A stretch of 62,829 nucleotides of DNA from Helicostylum pulchrum (Eukaryota; Mucoromycota; Mucoromycetes; Mucorales; Mucoraceae). The DNA is taken from the NCBI GenBank assembly GCA_025677825.1, contig JAIXMO010000090.1, positions 1 to 62,829 on the forward strand. The letters are read 5' to 3'. The notes below the pieces were generated by a model, which was given only the letters and a program-made list of their open reading frames with translations, had not been told where the DNA came from and ran no database searches. The position numbers and the translations under genes were made by a program. This document shows, in pieces, positions 47,929 through 59,991 of this stretch; within the stretch, counting starts at the first letter, position 1; every line of letters starts with the position of its first letter.

Positions 47929-49070
47929 CTATTTACTCAAATTTTTAAATATGTATTTGCGTTTTCCTATTTAATAGGTGGTTAGGATGCCTCTCTAAGC
48001 TACCGACATCCCTAATTTTTTGATTCAATTTTTATACATGCTAGTTAGTAAGAAATTTAGCCTAAAAGTAGCGGCCACATGTTTATCAGTGCAACAAAAA
48101 GCCTTACATTTAAATCAGAGTATCACGGAGAGAGAAAAAAAGGAGTAAAATGTGTCTGATCTGTTTACACAAAAAGCTCAAAGATCTACATAATATAGGA
48201 GATCAAAAGCTACAACAAGGGCAGTGGAAAAGTCAGAAAACCTGTTACTGATTTGTAATAGTCTCGGAGTAAAATATATTAGGAAGTATTTGCTCTGTAG
48301 AGCATATAAATTACTCGATAACGAAAGCTTATTTTTACTTATTTATTTATTTTTATTTTTGCAGAAACTTGGTTGTTTCTTCTTTTTAAAGAAAAAAAAT
48401 AATATTTCGTATGCAGTTTTATGCATTATTTTTTAAATATTTAAGCATACAAAAAACTATTGTGAGCTGCATGAGATAACAATTGTGATCATTTTCAATA
48501 AAGGATTTTATTTTAAAAATAGTTGTTGAGGCTCTGAAAATTGAGTATGTGTGTGTGTGTGTGTGTGTGTGTGTACTGGATCAATAAATTAAATGTCGTA
48601 TTACAGGACATTAAAATAACTGATCAAGGGTAGTTTCTGCTTTATAAAAAAAAAGCTGTGCAGAAAAGTTTCCCCTAAGGATAGAAAAAATCGTCGAGTT
48701 CTATTCTGACATACATGGTGATTTTTTTTCCGGGCTCATTTTATAGTACCCTATCTCGCTGCTGCTTATATAAGGGAACGATCTATATCATGTCACAGGA
48801 ACCTTATATTCACAGCCCATTTTTTTCACCTAGATTTTGGATCGACCGCTTGTACCAGTTTTTAATGAAATTATTCAAAATAAGTCCACGATAATCCTAT
48901 ACATAATTCTATAGTTCACTCTTTAGACATATGCAATGATGAATAGATTTATATCACACCTGCTTATTATTAAAAAGAAAAAAACCGAAAAAAATTATAT
49001 AAGTAGCCTAATATATTTTAAAAATCATTCAAATTACTTTTTTTCAGATAAATATTTATTCTTTTATATA

Positions 49071-49601
49071 ATGCACATTTCTAGTGTTGTGTTAGTTTTA
49101 TCATGTATTGCTAGTCTTCAACTAGTTTCAGCTGCTCCTTTAGTTACTGAAACAAAATTTGTATTAGCAAAAAGAGCATGTCCACCAGGAACTGCACCTG
49201 GCCCACCACCTCCACCCCCTGCAGCTATTTCGCCAGCAGAATGTTATAGAGCTACTCAAAATATAGCCTGTTATCAACCTCCACCTCCAGCACCACCTGC
49301 GCCGAAATCTAAGCCAAAGGCTGGTAGTATCGGCTTACCTGATCTTTCTTGCTATGTTCTCCCCGCTGCTCCGGTTCCAGGTTTACCTGCTCCTCCTATT
49401 CTTCCCGGTCCTACCCTCCCAGCTTTCCCAGCTCCCCCAATACTTCCCGGCCCTACTCTCCCAACCGCTCCTGGAATTCCAGCCTTACCAGGAGCTACAT
49501 TACCTGATTTAAGTACGTTTGTTCTCCCTGGTCTCCCTGGACTTCCAGAATTACCAGTTTTACCTGGTTTGCCCGGCTTACCTGCACTTGGAGGAGATTA
49601 G
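49071..49601 (+). CDS. small secreted Kex2-type proline-rich protein 4 (176 aa)
   Basis: Unrecognised. Signal peptide MHISSVVLVLSCIASLQLVS is followed by a pro-segment ending FVLAKRAC (Lys-Arg at about residue 35). The mature protein has two Pro-rich blocks and four cysteines (CPPG, AECYRA, IACYQ, LSCYV). A C-terminal array of LPGLP/ILPGPTLP units ends LPALGGD. The open frame extends upstream to 48936, but the ATG at 49071 gives the clean signal peptide and follows a T-rich leader. Fourth and last of the same-strand array. Confidence 0.72.
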   Translation: MHISSVVLVLSCIASLQLVSAAPLVTETKFVLAKRACPPGTAPGPPPPPPAAISPAECYRATQNIACYQPPPPAPPAPKSKPKAGSIGLPDLSCYVLPAAPVPGLPAPPILPGPTLPAFPAPPILPGPTLPTAPGIPALPGATLPDLSTFVLPGLPGLPELPVLPGLPGLPALGGD

Positions 49602-50210
49602 ATTTAGTATAACTCTTAATCCCTATTATATAAAAACAAACAATCATATTTTTAGTCTTACTATATTATCTATTTACACAATAAAATAAAATAAAAAAAC
49701 CTTATCTAAAAAAAACATTACTGTTTATGACAAAAATACTAAATCTGGCACCCTTGCATATAAAACAGAAGCGTAGAAAATGGATACATAGAAAATTGAT
49801 GCGACGCAATTCAAATTTCTTTTTTAAAAATTGTATATCTTTGATAAACGATCTACATAGATATACGCTGCATTAAATTAGTACAATGAACTTAGGATAT
49901 ATTATATATATCAGTATTGTAAATCATAAAAAACTTATTTTGTTCACTGACTTTTTTTTTAAAAATCTTAAACCTTTTTATTTTAGTTATGCATACTACT
50001 GTTATATGCTTAATTATCATTTGAGCACGCATTTTAATATATACATTTTACATACTACTTGAATATACAGTTATATTTTTTTTCTTTTTGTCTTTTAATA
50101 TTAAAGCTGGGGGAAAGTTTTTTTTAGCAAGGACTTTATAATAAATTAAATGAAATGGATATGGTGTTAGATGTACGTTGTGTTTTCTTTCGTAGTCAAT
50201 TTCTCAATTC
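49602..50210. other. intergenic region
   Basis: AT-rich 3' regions of convergent genes; nothing recognised. Confidence 0.5.
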
Positions 50211-51886
50211 TTATGAATTGTATGGATAAGTGTTTTGTAAAGCTGCCCAGGGGGACTGACGCACAGCGACCTGTTGTTCTCTTACCATACCTGACCATGT
50301 CTCCGCTAAACCAGGCATATCAGCGTACATTTGAGATTCTTCTTCTGTACGAACATGTATCTCATCAGGTACGGTAGGAATTTGTATAATCTGTTGGCAA
50401 AGAGGGCATGAAGCACATTTTTTAGTCAACCAAATATCTAACAAAAAAAATTTGTTAGTAGAATTAAAACAAATAATTTGAATTTCTTTTTTCTGCGTTT
50501 TATATACCTATACAATCTCTATGGTACTCATGGTTACATGGTAAACGACGCAATATATTTCCAGGCTCAAAGTTATCCAAGCAGATAACGCAAGAAGATA
50601 ATTCGCATAATGTACCAAACGAGTCTACAGATACGTTACTGGATGTTTCCTTCTTTTCTGAATACATTTCTTTCCTTTGTTCTCTACTTTTATACACTCG
50701 TGTTGGTAAAAGATTCACTAGAGCTTGATCTAGACTTTGTCTTTTCCTTTTTGTTCGAACTAATAAAGGTTGAGGAGGTTGTCCAATGATACCTCTCCAA
50801 AAGTCATCATCCATTGCTAATTGTCTTTGTTCATCAGCAGTCAGGATCTCATTTTCATTTGTCGTCATGCTAGATGCACTATTTTGAGCTATACGCCACA
50901 TGTGACATTGTAAGACAGCTACATAACCATTAGTATCCGATTTCCTACAAGTATACACATAGCCTTTTTTTTATACATACAAATAACAATTATACTAGAG
51001 ATTACCATAACGCCAATAACTACTAGAGCAAATTGCCAATGATCTAACGCAGGCTTCATAGCGGGAGAGAGAGTAACACGAATTACGGTTTCATTTCGTG
51101 CATTATCACTATTTATTTTGAAGACATTTTCTAAATCTTTCAAAAGTATTAAACCAGAGCTTGCGTCTATATAATAAGCGGGTACGGTAACAATTCCAGG
51201 CATAATACCCTATAAATTAAATGTTTGACTTGAGAAAGAAAGAAAAAAAAAGAAACCGTTTTGTTTTATAATAAAAAAATATTACCATGCCGCGATAATT
51301 TACCGAAGACCCATCATTAGTTGTTCCATTGTTAAAAATAATAACTCCAGAAGCGCCATCAAGTTGAGCAAAATTTAGTTTATCCGCCAAAAAACAATTT
51401 TGAGTTTGTTGAATTAATGCAATCTTGGATATGTTATTGTGGTTGATAAAGTTTGGAACCGGTATCACATTCGGGTCTGTCATACATGCTTCTCCAAGGT
51501 CATAAAGAACCCCCTAAAGTAGATATTTAAGAAAAGAAAATTTAAAATATACATTATTTGGTATTACTTGTAAGCCTTGATTAGGTACATTGGGTGTGTT
51601 ATCTATATGATAAACACTAGATTGAAAATATCTGTCGCCATATCTTTTTGCCGTCGAGTAATTGATAGCCGTTTCTTCGTTAACCAGTATAACTTCTACA
51701 TTTAAATAAAAACGATATAAAACGTGTAGCTGTTAATTACTCCAATTCTAATTTACCTTCTTTAATCGAATATCCTGTTCCTCGAAGCCATCTATTTGCG
51801 TTTGGTAATGTGATAGCACCTAGTACTACCCACAAGACAAGTATTGATGTTAATGCGTAAGTAACTATAGGTTTAAGTAAAGCCAT
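50211..51886 (-). CDS. PA-TM-RING E3 ubiquitin ligase (RING-H2), copy A
   Basis: Membrane E3 ligase of the RNF13/RNF167 architecture, likely in endosome/vacuole membranes. Exons 51757-51886, 51568-51695, 51286-51513, 50977-51209, 50508-50944, 50211-50437; 460 aa. The N-terminal signal/anchor is ALTSILVLWVVLGAI. A protease-associated domain lies in exons 2-4 (LYDLGEACM.., DGASGVIIFNNG, VTVPAYYIDASSGLILL). One TM helix follows (FALVVIGVMVISSIIV), then a RING-H2 domain CVICLDNFEPG..LPCNHEYHRDCIDIWL..CPLC. To keep phase, intron 4 must be only 32 nt (50945-50976, GTATAA..TTGTAG); this is the weakest junction. It is tandem with a paralogue at 52092-53558. Confidence 0.82.
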
Positions 51887-52091
51887 AATAAACAAATAGA
51901 TGAACTCATTAAACAAATAAATAAAAAATATCAAATTTAATAAGGATGATTTATTTGGAACAAATATAATAAGCTCGGGAATTCAGTTGCACCCGAGACA
52001 TAAAAAAAAAGGGGGGGGGGGATAAGATTTATATACACATATATAAGTGTCGGTTGATAGAATTTGAAGTATAAAGGATATCGACAATGTT

Positions 52092-53558
52092 TTAGGGCTC
52101 TTCTTCAAGGGTATCTTTTTTAGCAAGTATACAATCATATTTACAAATTGGACATAAGCTTGACTTTTTCGTAAGCCAAACATCTATGTATTTGGTGGTT
52201 AGTATTTCGTGAATGAATAAAGCTTTTTTAAAACCATTTACCTATACAAGCAGTACAATAGCCATGATGACAAGGTAATACACGGACGAAAAAATCTCCT
52301 TGAAAGTCGTCGAGACAAATTGCGCAAGCTGAATTTGTCATGGATGCTTTATTATATAAAATGAAGGGACTAATATTATCCAATTCCAAGAAAGGTACAA
52401 CACGGTTTCTTGTTAAAGTCAGGTCCTGCAGTGTGATACCTTGTTCTGAATTCTGCGAAGATAATCTTCTTACTGCTCTACACCAACGTACGATAGCATA
52501 AACTATACATATAAAAAAAAGAATAAAGTTACAGATTAAATTGTAATGCTTATAATCCTATTACCTAAAATGATTACGACAGCAGCAGTGATAGAGAATA
52601 TAATATAATTGCGTTTATCTCTTTGTTGATCCCATAAGGATTTGCTAGTAGAATTTATATTATCCGTTGACGTTCCAGTGAATTTGGGGTCACTTGTCGT
52701 AATGAAATGATTCTCATTGAGAGAAAACGTGAGTTGAGTATAGGCTTGTTTAGACCCATTTTTCTCGGAAATCTTTTTTAATAATGTTTGGTTCAAGAAT
52801 TCCATGTACGAATAAGGTACGAAATAAACCGCAATGAAAGTAGAACCTTTATCGATTATATTCTCTTGGGTCATAAATTTTATATTTCGATTGTCTGGTA
52901 AATTTCCTGTCCAAGTAGGAAATGAAGCATTATTTGTTTCTTCCAGAATAAAATTGGTTTCGTTATAAGATATGTCGTCATGAATAACAATACCAGACAC
53001 TTGAAGTCCGTATAGTTTAGAAAGATCTTGTACTTTGGTTATTTTTTCTGACCATTTAACGCATCTTCCTCCTCGTCTAACAAGACCAATGGAAGGTTGT
53101 GATTTCATTGAAGGACTCAAGGCCCAATTATCGTTAAGGTGTTCTATTTGTTCAATGGTGGTTTCATTACAAGCATCACCTAAATCTAGGACAAGGCGCT
53201 GTTTCGAATCCCCTGAATGGTGAATAATAATGACGAATGTAAAATAAATATATTCTTCTTACCTCATTATAACCAAAAAAGTCTTTGTGTTCAAATACTG
53301 TTTGAAAGTCTTGACTATATACTTTAAAAGAAGTCTCTGGTAGGTAAGCCTTGGTTTTATTTGACTCGGTTAAGTCAAACTCTGTTAGAATTTGCCTGTA
53401 TAGGTATATATAGTAAACATACAGTTATATATGTATGTAAATCTTAAAATCTGTTATTACCAAACGTATGGATTAACTCGAGTAGCTTGAGAATCTGCCA
53501 AAGCAATCAAATAACAAGAATAAAACAATGTTAGCCAAACACTGTTAAAACAAAACAT
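52092..53558 (-). CDS. PA-TM-RING E3 ubiquitin ligase (RING-HC), copy B
   Basis: Paralogue of the next gene on the same strand. Exons 53461-53558, 53263-53395, 52565-53212, 52242-52502, 52092-52183. Signal peptide VWLTLFYSCYLIALA, PA-like region (RLVLDLGDACNETT.., SIGLVRRGGRCVKWSEKI), TM helix near IIFSITAAVVIIL, RING CAICLDDFQGD..LPCHHGYCTACIDVWL..CPIC. The RING is C3HC4 rather than H2, because the second His is replaced by Cys. Problem: the strong donor GAG|GTAAGA (53262) joined to the only acceptor (CAG at 53213-53214) puts exon 3 out of frame by one base. A weak GTTATA donor about 10 bp upstream restores it. Either non-standard splicing or a recent frameshift. Confidence 0.72.
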
Positions 53559-54130
53559 TCGGACATTCAAAGGAGTAAAATGAACTTTAACGCATAAAAC
53601 CATAAAGACCTTTTTTTATTTATGCCACTCTACTCAAAAAGGAAAAGCTTATGTGTGAAATTAGAGAAACCATGTTACCTAAACCTGAGCTCATCCTTAT
53701 AGGCCCACTTTTTTTTTTAGCTGCTGAGCCGTTTTTTCTTTGTCTCGGGTTATAAAAACCACCTCGTTTTCTGTTCCGAAGAGGACACTGGGTATGTAAT
53801 TATCCGTATAAATACGACTTCAAAATTATCCATGCTTTAGGAGAGAGAAAATATAAGATATAAATGTCTCTTAAAAGATGTAATATTCTTACTTCTGTAT
53901 AGAACCATTGTCAAAAGAAAAAGGTATGGTTATTCCCAACATTATTAAGTTTGGTTTTTGTATGAAAAGGGGTTAAAAAAAAGTAGTACACATGGTTTTA
54001 ACAATACTATGATTTTATTGAAACTGAAAAACGAAAGTTGCTCAATGCTAGTAGTTTAGCACCTTGGAGTTTTACTAATTGTTTTGGAAAAAAAAAATCT
54101 TGTATCAGTCCCATTACAGAGCACAAACAT
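53559..54130. other. intergenic region before repeat fragment
   Basis: Promoter side of PA-TM-RING copy B; nothing recognised until similarity to the 28-kb inverted repeat begins near 54131. Confidence 0.45.
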
Positions 54131-54313
54131 TACAGTAAAACTAAAAAAAGTCGACTTTGTTACAAAAAAGTTCAAATGGTACTTTTTTTATACTGAAAAA
54201 TATGATTAGGATATAAAAAAAGAGTATAGCAGTAGCATACGAAGTCACTACATCCGTGAAGATCGTAGTCTTGTTTTAAGACTGTATTACCATTCTGTTT
54301 CACCATTAAAAAT
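54131..54313 (+). repeat. fragment related to the 28-kb inverted repeat
   Basis: Shares a diverged ~170-bp stretch with 28600-28790. Landmarks in the same order are GTCGACTTTGTTACAAAAAA, a GGTACTTTTT block, ACTGAAAAATATGATTAG, GCATACGAAGTCACTACATC and TTTCACCATTAAAAATGA. Differences and small indels are scattered through it. It begins after TACAGTAAAACT, which resembles a TA + CAG transposon terminus. It shows that this repeat belongs to a family with several copies. Confidence 0.7.
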
Positions 54314-54324
54314 GATAACCATAA

Positions 54325-55118
54325 CAAGGGAACAAGCTATATGCATGCTATATTGTGTAGCTTTTAACGATGAAAATGTCAAGAAATTTGTACCAACTAT
54401 TGATGCACTGAAGAGTTTGGAGATCTGCTACAAGGAGGATCCCATGGAGCCAATGGTGTTCTGAATTTACAAAATCAATGCCTATCCTTTCCTATACAAA
54501 AGATATTCAGTCAAGCAAAAATAATTACATATTGAAGTTAGCACAAGTGTGAATAAAAATCAAATGGATTTAGGTACATAGTAAAGACTATACCTTTTCC
54601 ACTCTATGATCCAGTAACTTTTAATATATTCTTATAGTCTCTAAAGCACAAGTAGCCAATTTTCTTAATATTGTATTTTTTTTCTGCCAACTCATTCAAC
54701 AAAGAGGCGTATAACTGCAAACAAGTAGAAATTAAGGAAATACTGTCTTTTATACGGAAATATTCATGTCTTTTTAACAAACAAAGTGTCAGCAGCCTTG
54801 GAAAATGGTTAAAGTCAGCAAAAGTAATCTTAACAGACTCTCCGAACAAAAGAATATATCGCAGTACGGGAGAAAAAGTACAAGTAAGAAATGTGTATGT
54901 CTTGAAGGATGAATATTTAGGTAAGTTTGACTTCAATTTGTAGAAAGCAAGCATTTTAATTATTGGGTTTTACTACAGCGGATACCTTAAAAAATGTGGT
55001 TTCTTATTTTGAAGAGTACCCAGAGTACTGGCCATTGTCTTTTGATAACGTCCTTCTTTACAAAGAGCATACCACCATACATCTGCAACAATTATTATTT
55101 CTAGAGTATAGGATATGA
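54325..55118 (+). pseudogene. unidentified spliced coding relic
   Basis: Three coding-like pieces in order. About 54325-54461 reads LYCVAFNDENVKKFVPTIDA.. and stops. Open frame 54671-54920 reads NKQSVSSLGKWLKSAKVILT.. and meets a clean donor TTAG|GTAAGT. After a CAG acceptor (54978), 54979-55118 continues in phase (DTLKNVVSYFEEYPEYWPLS..) to TGA. Non-simple composition and a phase-consistent splice support former coding function. No start codon or family is recognised. Its position directly after a repeat fragment suggests an element-encoded gene. Confidence 0.4.
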
Positions 55119-55341
55119 TAGAAGAAGAAAAAACCATAAAAGAACTGTCGAGCTCTTTTCAAATTTTTACGTTTACTGATATACAGTGGTATAATTTAGC
55201 TGTTATTTTATCCAGGTGCAATATCCTCATGTCATATGTATTACTTGCTGTTTTAAAACGATTGTTTACAGAATCCTAAAAACGGACAAACCTTAATCTA
55301 CAGGATAAGAAAGGCGACTAAAAGTGTATTTAAGGCAAACT

Positions 55342-55480
55342 GTGAAGATTATATGCTTCAAGTACAAAGATCAACGGGTCTCTAATTTTACAGGCGAGGA
55401 TGTTCCTGAATCTGATGGCCCTCATTGGATTGTTGTAAATTATAAAAATCCAAATACGCATAAATTCCGTTTGTTCTTCA
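55342..55480 (+). pseudogene. relic of aspartic-protease 3' exon
   Basis: Shares GAAGATTATAT.CTTCAAGTACAA and GATGTTCCTGA.., CTTTGGATTGTTG-like and AAATTC-like blocks, in order, with 57307-57425 of the proteinase A gene. In that gene these encode EDYILQVQ..DIPEPAGPLWIVGDVFLRKF. In the relic the frame shifts twice and stops, so it is not functional. Probably the residue of a tandem duplicate broken by repeat insertion. Confidence 0.6.
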
Positions 55481-56142
55481 AACATTTCAGGTGTTTATAC
55501 CACCAATGGCTTCTTTCGAAACAAAGTAAAAAAAAAATCAGCTACTTTGTTGCTACCAAAAATCAACTGAATTGACAGGTTCTTGTCTTGCTCCTCATAT
55601 ATATAAAAAGACATTTATGCAACTTTTCATGTATTGGCGTGACATTAATAACTAGAACGTATGCTGTTTGGTGTGTGTAACAGCATATAAAAAAAGGTGA
55701 CTGGTGTTGAATGATCCTACACCAATCTATACCAAAGGTAATTGAACACGCCTCTTAACAAAGGGATGGTGCAGAGTATACCACGATAACAAAATTGCTG
55801 TTCAAGTACGTACCTAATTCTACATTTGGTGATAATTGTCGGAGGTCATAGTGATAAATTGTATATATGATGAATGATCATTCGTTTTTTTCCCCTGTTC
55901 ACCTTTCTCTCTTTTTTAAATACAATAATAAAAAAGTGATGAAACTTTTTATGAAGTAATCAGCATCATCATCACGATAAAACGTATTAATCGTTTCGGG
56001 CCTACATATGACATCACACAAATGACAAAAAGGTTGTCAACTGATCAACTAAAAAAGAGAGGTGTATAAAAAAAAAAGTGTGGGATAGTTCTTTTTTTTT
56101 TTTCCTCTTTATCTTTTTTTTATTTTTTTTTATTGCCAAGAA
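55481..56142. other. proteinase A promoter region
   Basis: AT-rich. A TATA-like TGTATAAAAAA lies at about 56064, some 80 bp before the PEP4 ATG, followed by a long T-rich leader. No gene. Confidence 0.5.
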
Positions 56143-57475
<1,333 letters not shown>

Positions 57476-57530
57476 ATTACAAATATACACACATATATAT
57501 TTTTAAAAAAAATAAATAAATTCGTTTTTA

Positions 57531-58632
57531 TTATCTCTTTTCAAATACAAAAGCCAAATAAATTCCTGCTGCTTCCCATTCTTCTTCAGTCATTTCAGGT
57601 GCTTGTCCACCAATGACACCAATACGTGAAAGTAATCTTGAATATTCTTCTTCTTTTGAAGCAGACAAGTAAAAATCATGAAAGTTTTCCTTTAACTTTA
57701 ATTTTAACCCGTATTCTTCAGCTAATCTATTTATTTTTTGTGTGTGTGAGTCTGTAAGAATAACAATAATTTTAAAAATGAACGTGTAAAGATTTACCTT
57801 TCAAATGTAGGCCAATGAACCAGATATTCAGGACAATCTACTGCATCTACTAGATGAAACATATACTTGCATCCAAACTTTGTAAACCCGACCTTTTTAC
57901 GATCATCGTCTGTATCTTTTATATCGTCAAATGTTATACTATAAATTGAGTTACCAAAACCAAACGAGTTGACAGGTTCTTGTCTTACACGTTTAACAAT
58001 CCAGTTGGAGTCTGGCATGGTGCCAATAAAATATCCGCCAGAGCGTAACTGATTCGACACGTTTTGAAGCATAATACGTGCCTTCTTTTCATTTTCAAAG
58101 GCATAATGGAGACAAAATTGCATAGATACTGTATCGAATTTTAAATCAGGTCGTAATTTTGGTGCAATTAATTCCTGGTAACAGTCCATAGCGTAAAATT
58201 CTGCTGTAAACGTACGATCCCTTAACGACTTGTATCTACTTTGCATTTGTTCTAAAGATACGCTAGCAATATCTTTTTTCGTCGCGAAAATAAAAAGGGT
58301 CAGGTTCCATCTTACAAAAAAAGAAAAAAAAGTACAATACCAGCAGCTACTAAATGATGGATCCGTGCTTTAGCCCATTTTATCAAATCGCCACCTTTTC
58401 CACAACCCATATCAAATACGTTTTGATCGGGTCTAACATAACGATGAATTAAAACACTTTTAACCCAATTGTTAAAACTTCGAAGTCTAATAATTTTAGA
58501 TTCCTTTCTTTTAACAGCTCCAACGTCAGGTCTTTCGTTGTAATGCTGAGCTACAGAAGAAGGTGTAGATTCATACTGTCTTCTTTGAGATTTATAAGGT
58601 TGTTGTTCTTGTTGTTCGTACCCTCTTTTCAT
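57531..58632 (-). CDS. ABD1: mRNA cap guanine-N7 methyltransferase
   Basis: Methylates the GpppN cap at N7 in the nucleus using S-adenosylmethionine. Exons 58341-58632, 57798-58272, 57531-57726; 320 aa. The N-terminal tail is basic/Gln-rich ([20 protein letters not shown]). [21 protein letters not shown] and [17 protein letters not shown] are family hallmarks. The SAM-binding motif [15 protein letters not shown] is intact. So are the later [34 protein letters not shown] and FGNSIYSI. The C-terminus [18 protein letters not shown] matches the usual ending. Its 3' end lies about 55 bp from the convergent PEP4 stop. Confidence 0.95.
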
Positions 58633-59020
58633 TTTGTAAGAAAGAAAGCGAAAAAAAAAAAAAAGGGAAATGTGACGCTTTTAATATATAGTGATTTTTA
58701 AAATTCAGATAGTAGAAAATTCAAGCACGGAAAATAAAGTCCCAAGGTTCAATCAATGGGTACATTTTAACTTTATTAAGATATAAGGATGACAAATGAG
58801 TTCACAGTTGGATAGAATCACCTCCTGTGACACAATAAGGAGTAACAACTTGGCAACCCAAAAAGAGTTCCGTTTTTATATTTAGACAAGGCGCAGCTAA
58901 AGAAAAGAGAAAAACAATCAAAAAAATATTGGAATTTTACCTGAAAATCCTGTACAATTAAAGACTATTATTATTATTATTATTATTACTATTATTATTA
59001 AATACAATAAGTAAAACTAT
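58633..59020. other. intergenic region
   Basis: ABD1 promoter and CYSTM gene 3' region. It contains an (ATT)n microsatellite at about 58970-59000. No gene. Confidence 0.5.
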
Positions 59021-59422
59021 TTAAAAGATGGCATCCAAAGCACAACAGAAACACATGGCAGCCAAACTACAAAATGGGGTATATTATGAGAATACGCACA
59101 CACAACACACAACACAATACACACGTATATAGACTTACCATCCTAAACACATGGAACTATCTTCCTTCTTTTGAGGTTGTTGAACATACACAGTTTGAGG
59201 GACAGGTCTAGAATGAAATTACATTGTAAATAATTTTTAAGGGAAAAGATAAGGAATAACTTACTGTGGTTGATAATAAGGCTGTTGATACTGTTGAGGT
59301 TGATACGATTGTTGAGGTTGACCATAACCTTGTTGTTGTTGTTGGTATTGAGGTTGACCTGGAGGAGGTGGAGTATAGTAATTTGGAGGTTGTTGACCGT
59401 ATCCTTTTTGTTGTTGATCCAT
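59021..59422 (-). CDS. CYSTM-domain Gln/Pro/Tyr-rich protein (90 aa)
   Basis: Small tail-anchored protein of the cysteine-rich transmembrane (CYSTM) family, linked in other eukaryotes to stress tolerance at the plasma membrane. Exons 59265-59422, 59139-59207, 59021-59066. The N-terminal two thirds are Gln/Pro/Tyr-rich (GYGQPQQSYQPQQYQQPYY). The C-terminus SSMCLGCLAAMCFCCALDAIF carries the clustered cysteines within a short hydrophobic helix. The length and ending match the family. The last exon is very short and encodes most of the CYSTM segment. Confidence 0.85.
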
Positions 59423-59659
59423 ACTTGAAATTTTTAATAGAAGAGAGAGAGAGGAGGAAAAATGGGGAAAAAATATTTCATTTTTTTATACCAATTCTAA
59501 TCCGTCGTTTTGATTGGTGAAATAAAAATAGAAAAAACATGGATTTCTGTTACTTTCTTGGCATTGGCATCATCACACTAAAATAAAATCACTGCGTAAT
59601 TTTATTATCCTCTTTTTTGCGTGTAAAAGCATTAATAATAGTTCTAGTATTGACTTACA

Positions 59660-59696
<37 letters not shown>

Positions 59697-59853
59697 AGAC
59701 ATCTATTAGTAGTAGCACAAAGTAATTGCCACCACGTGAACCATTATTTTGCTTGCGTGTGTGGCTTCCAATAGGTTCCTACTCAAAATACATTTTAATG
59801 GTAATAAAAATGTCAGTTTATATATAAACCCCCACCCCCTTTTTTTTTGTAAG

Positions 59854-59885
<32 letters not shown>

Positions 59886-59991
59886 GCATCTAAATCAACT
59901 TTTTTTTTTTTTTTTTTTTTTTTTTTCCTGTACATATATAAACCAATACTTTTTCGCTTCTTTTCTTTTTTTAACTTTTTCTCTCCTCTAA
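59423..59991. other. divergent promoter region with simple repeats
   Basis: Contains a long A-run near 59661-59692, a (GA)n microsatellite at about 59854-59881 and a T-run near 59899-59926, just upstream of the LST2 start. Open frames here are translations of these repeats. Confidence 0.55.

Larger units (their letters stand above)
47515..49070. other. intergenic region within the secreted-protein array
   Basis: Contains a hairpin (CACCGTTTT/AAAACGGTG, 47584-47605) just after gene 3, a perfect palindrome at 47903-47928, a (GT)n microsatellite at about 48547-48574 and a poly-G run near 47716. Short open frames are low-complexity. No gene recognised. Confidence 0.5.

Noticed and set aside
43777..49601. 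Secreted proteins considered as hydrophobins or multi-copy peptide pheromone precursors
   Set aside because: No eight-cysteine pattern, no CaaX ends and no repeated peptide between several Lys-Arg sites.
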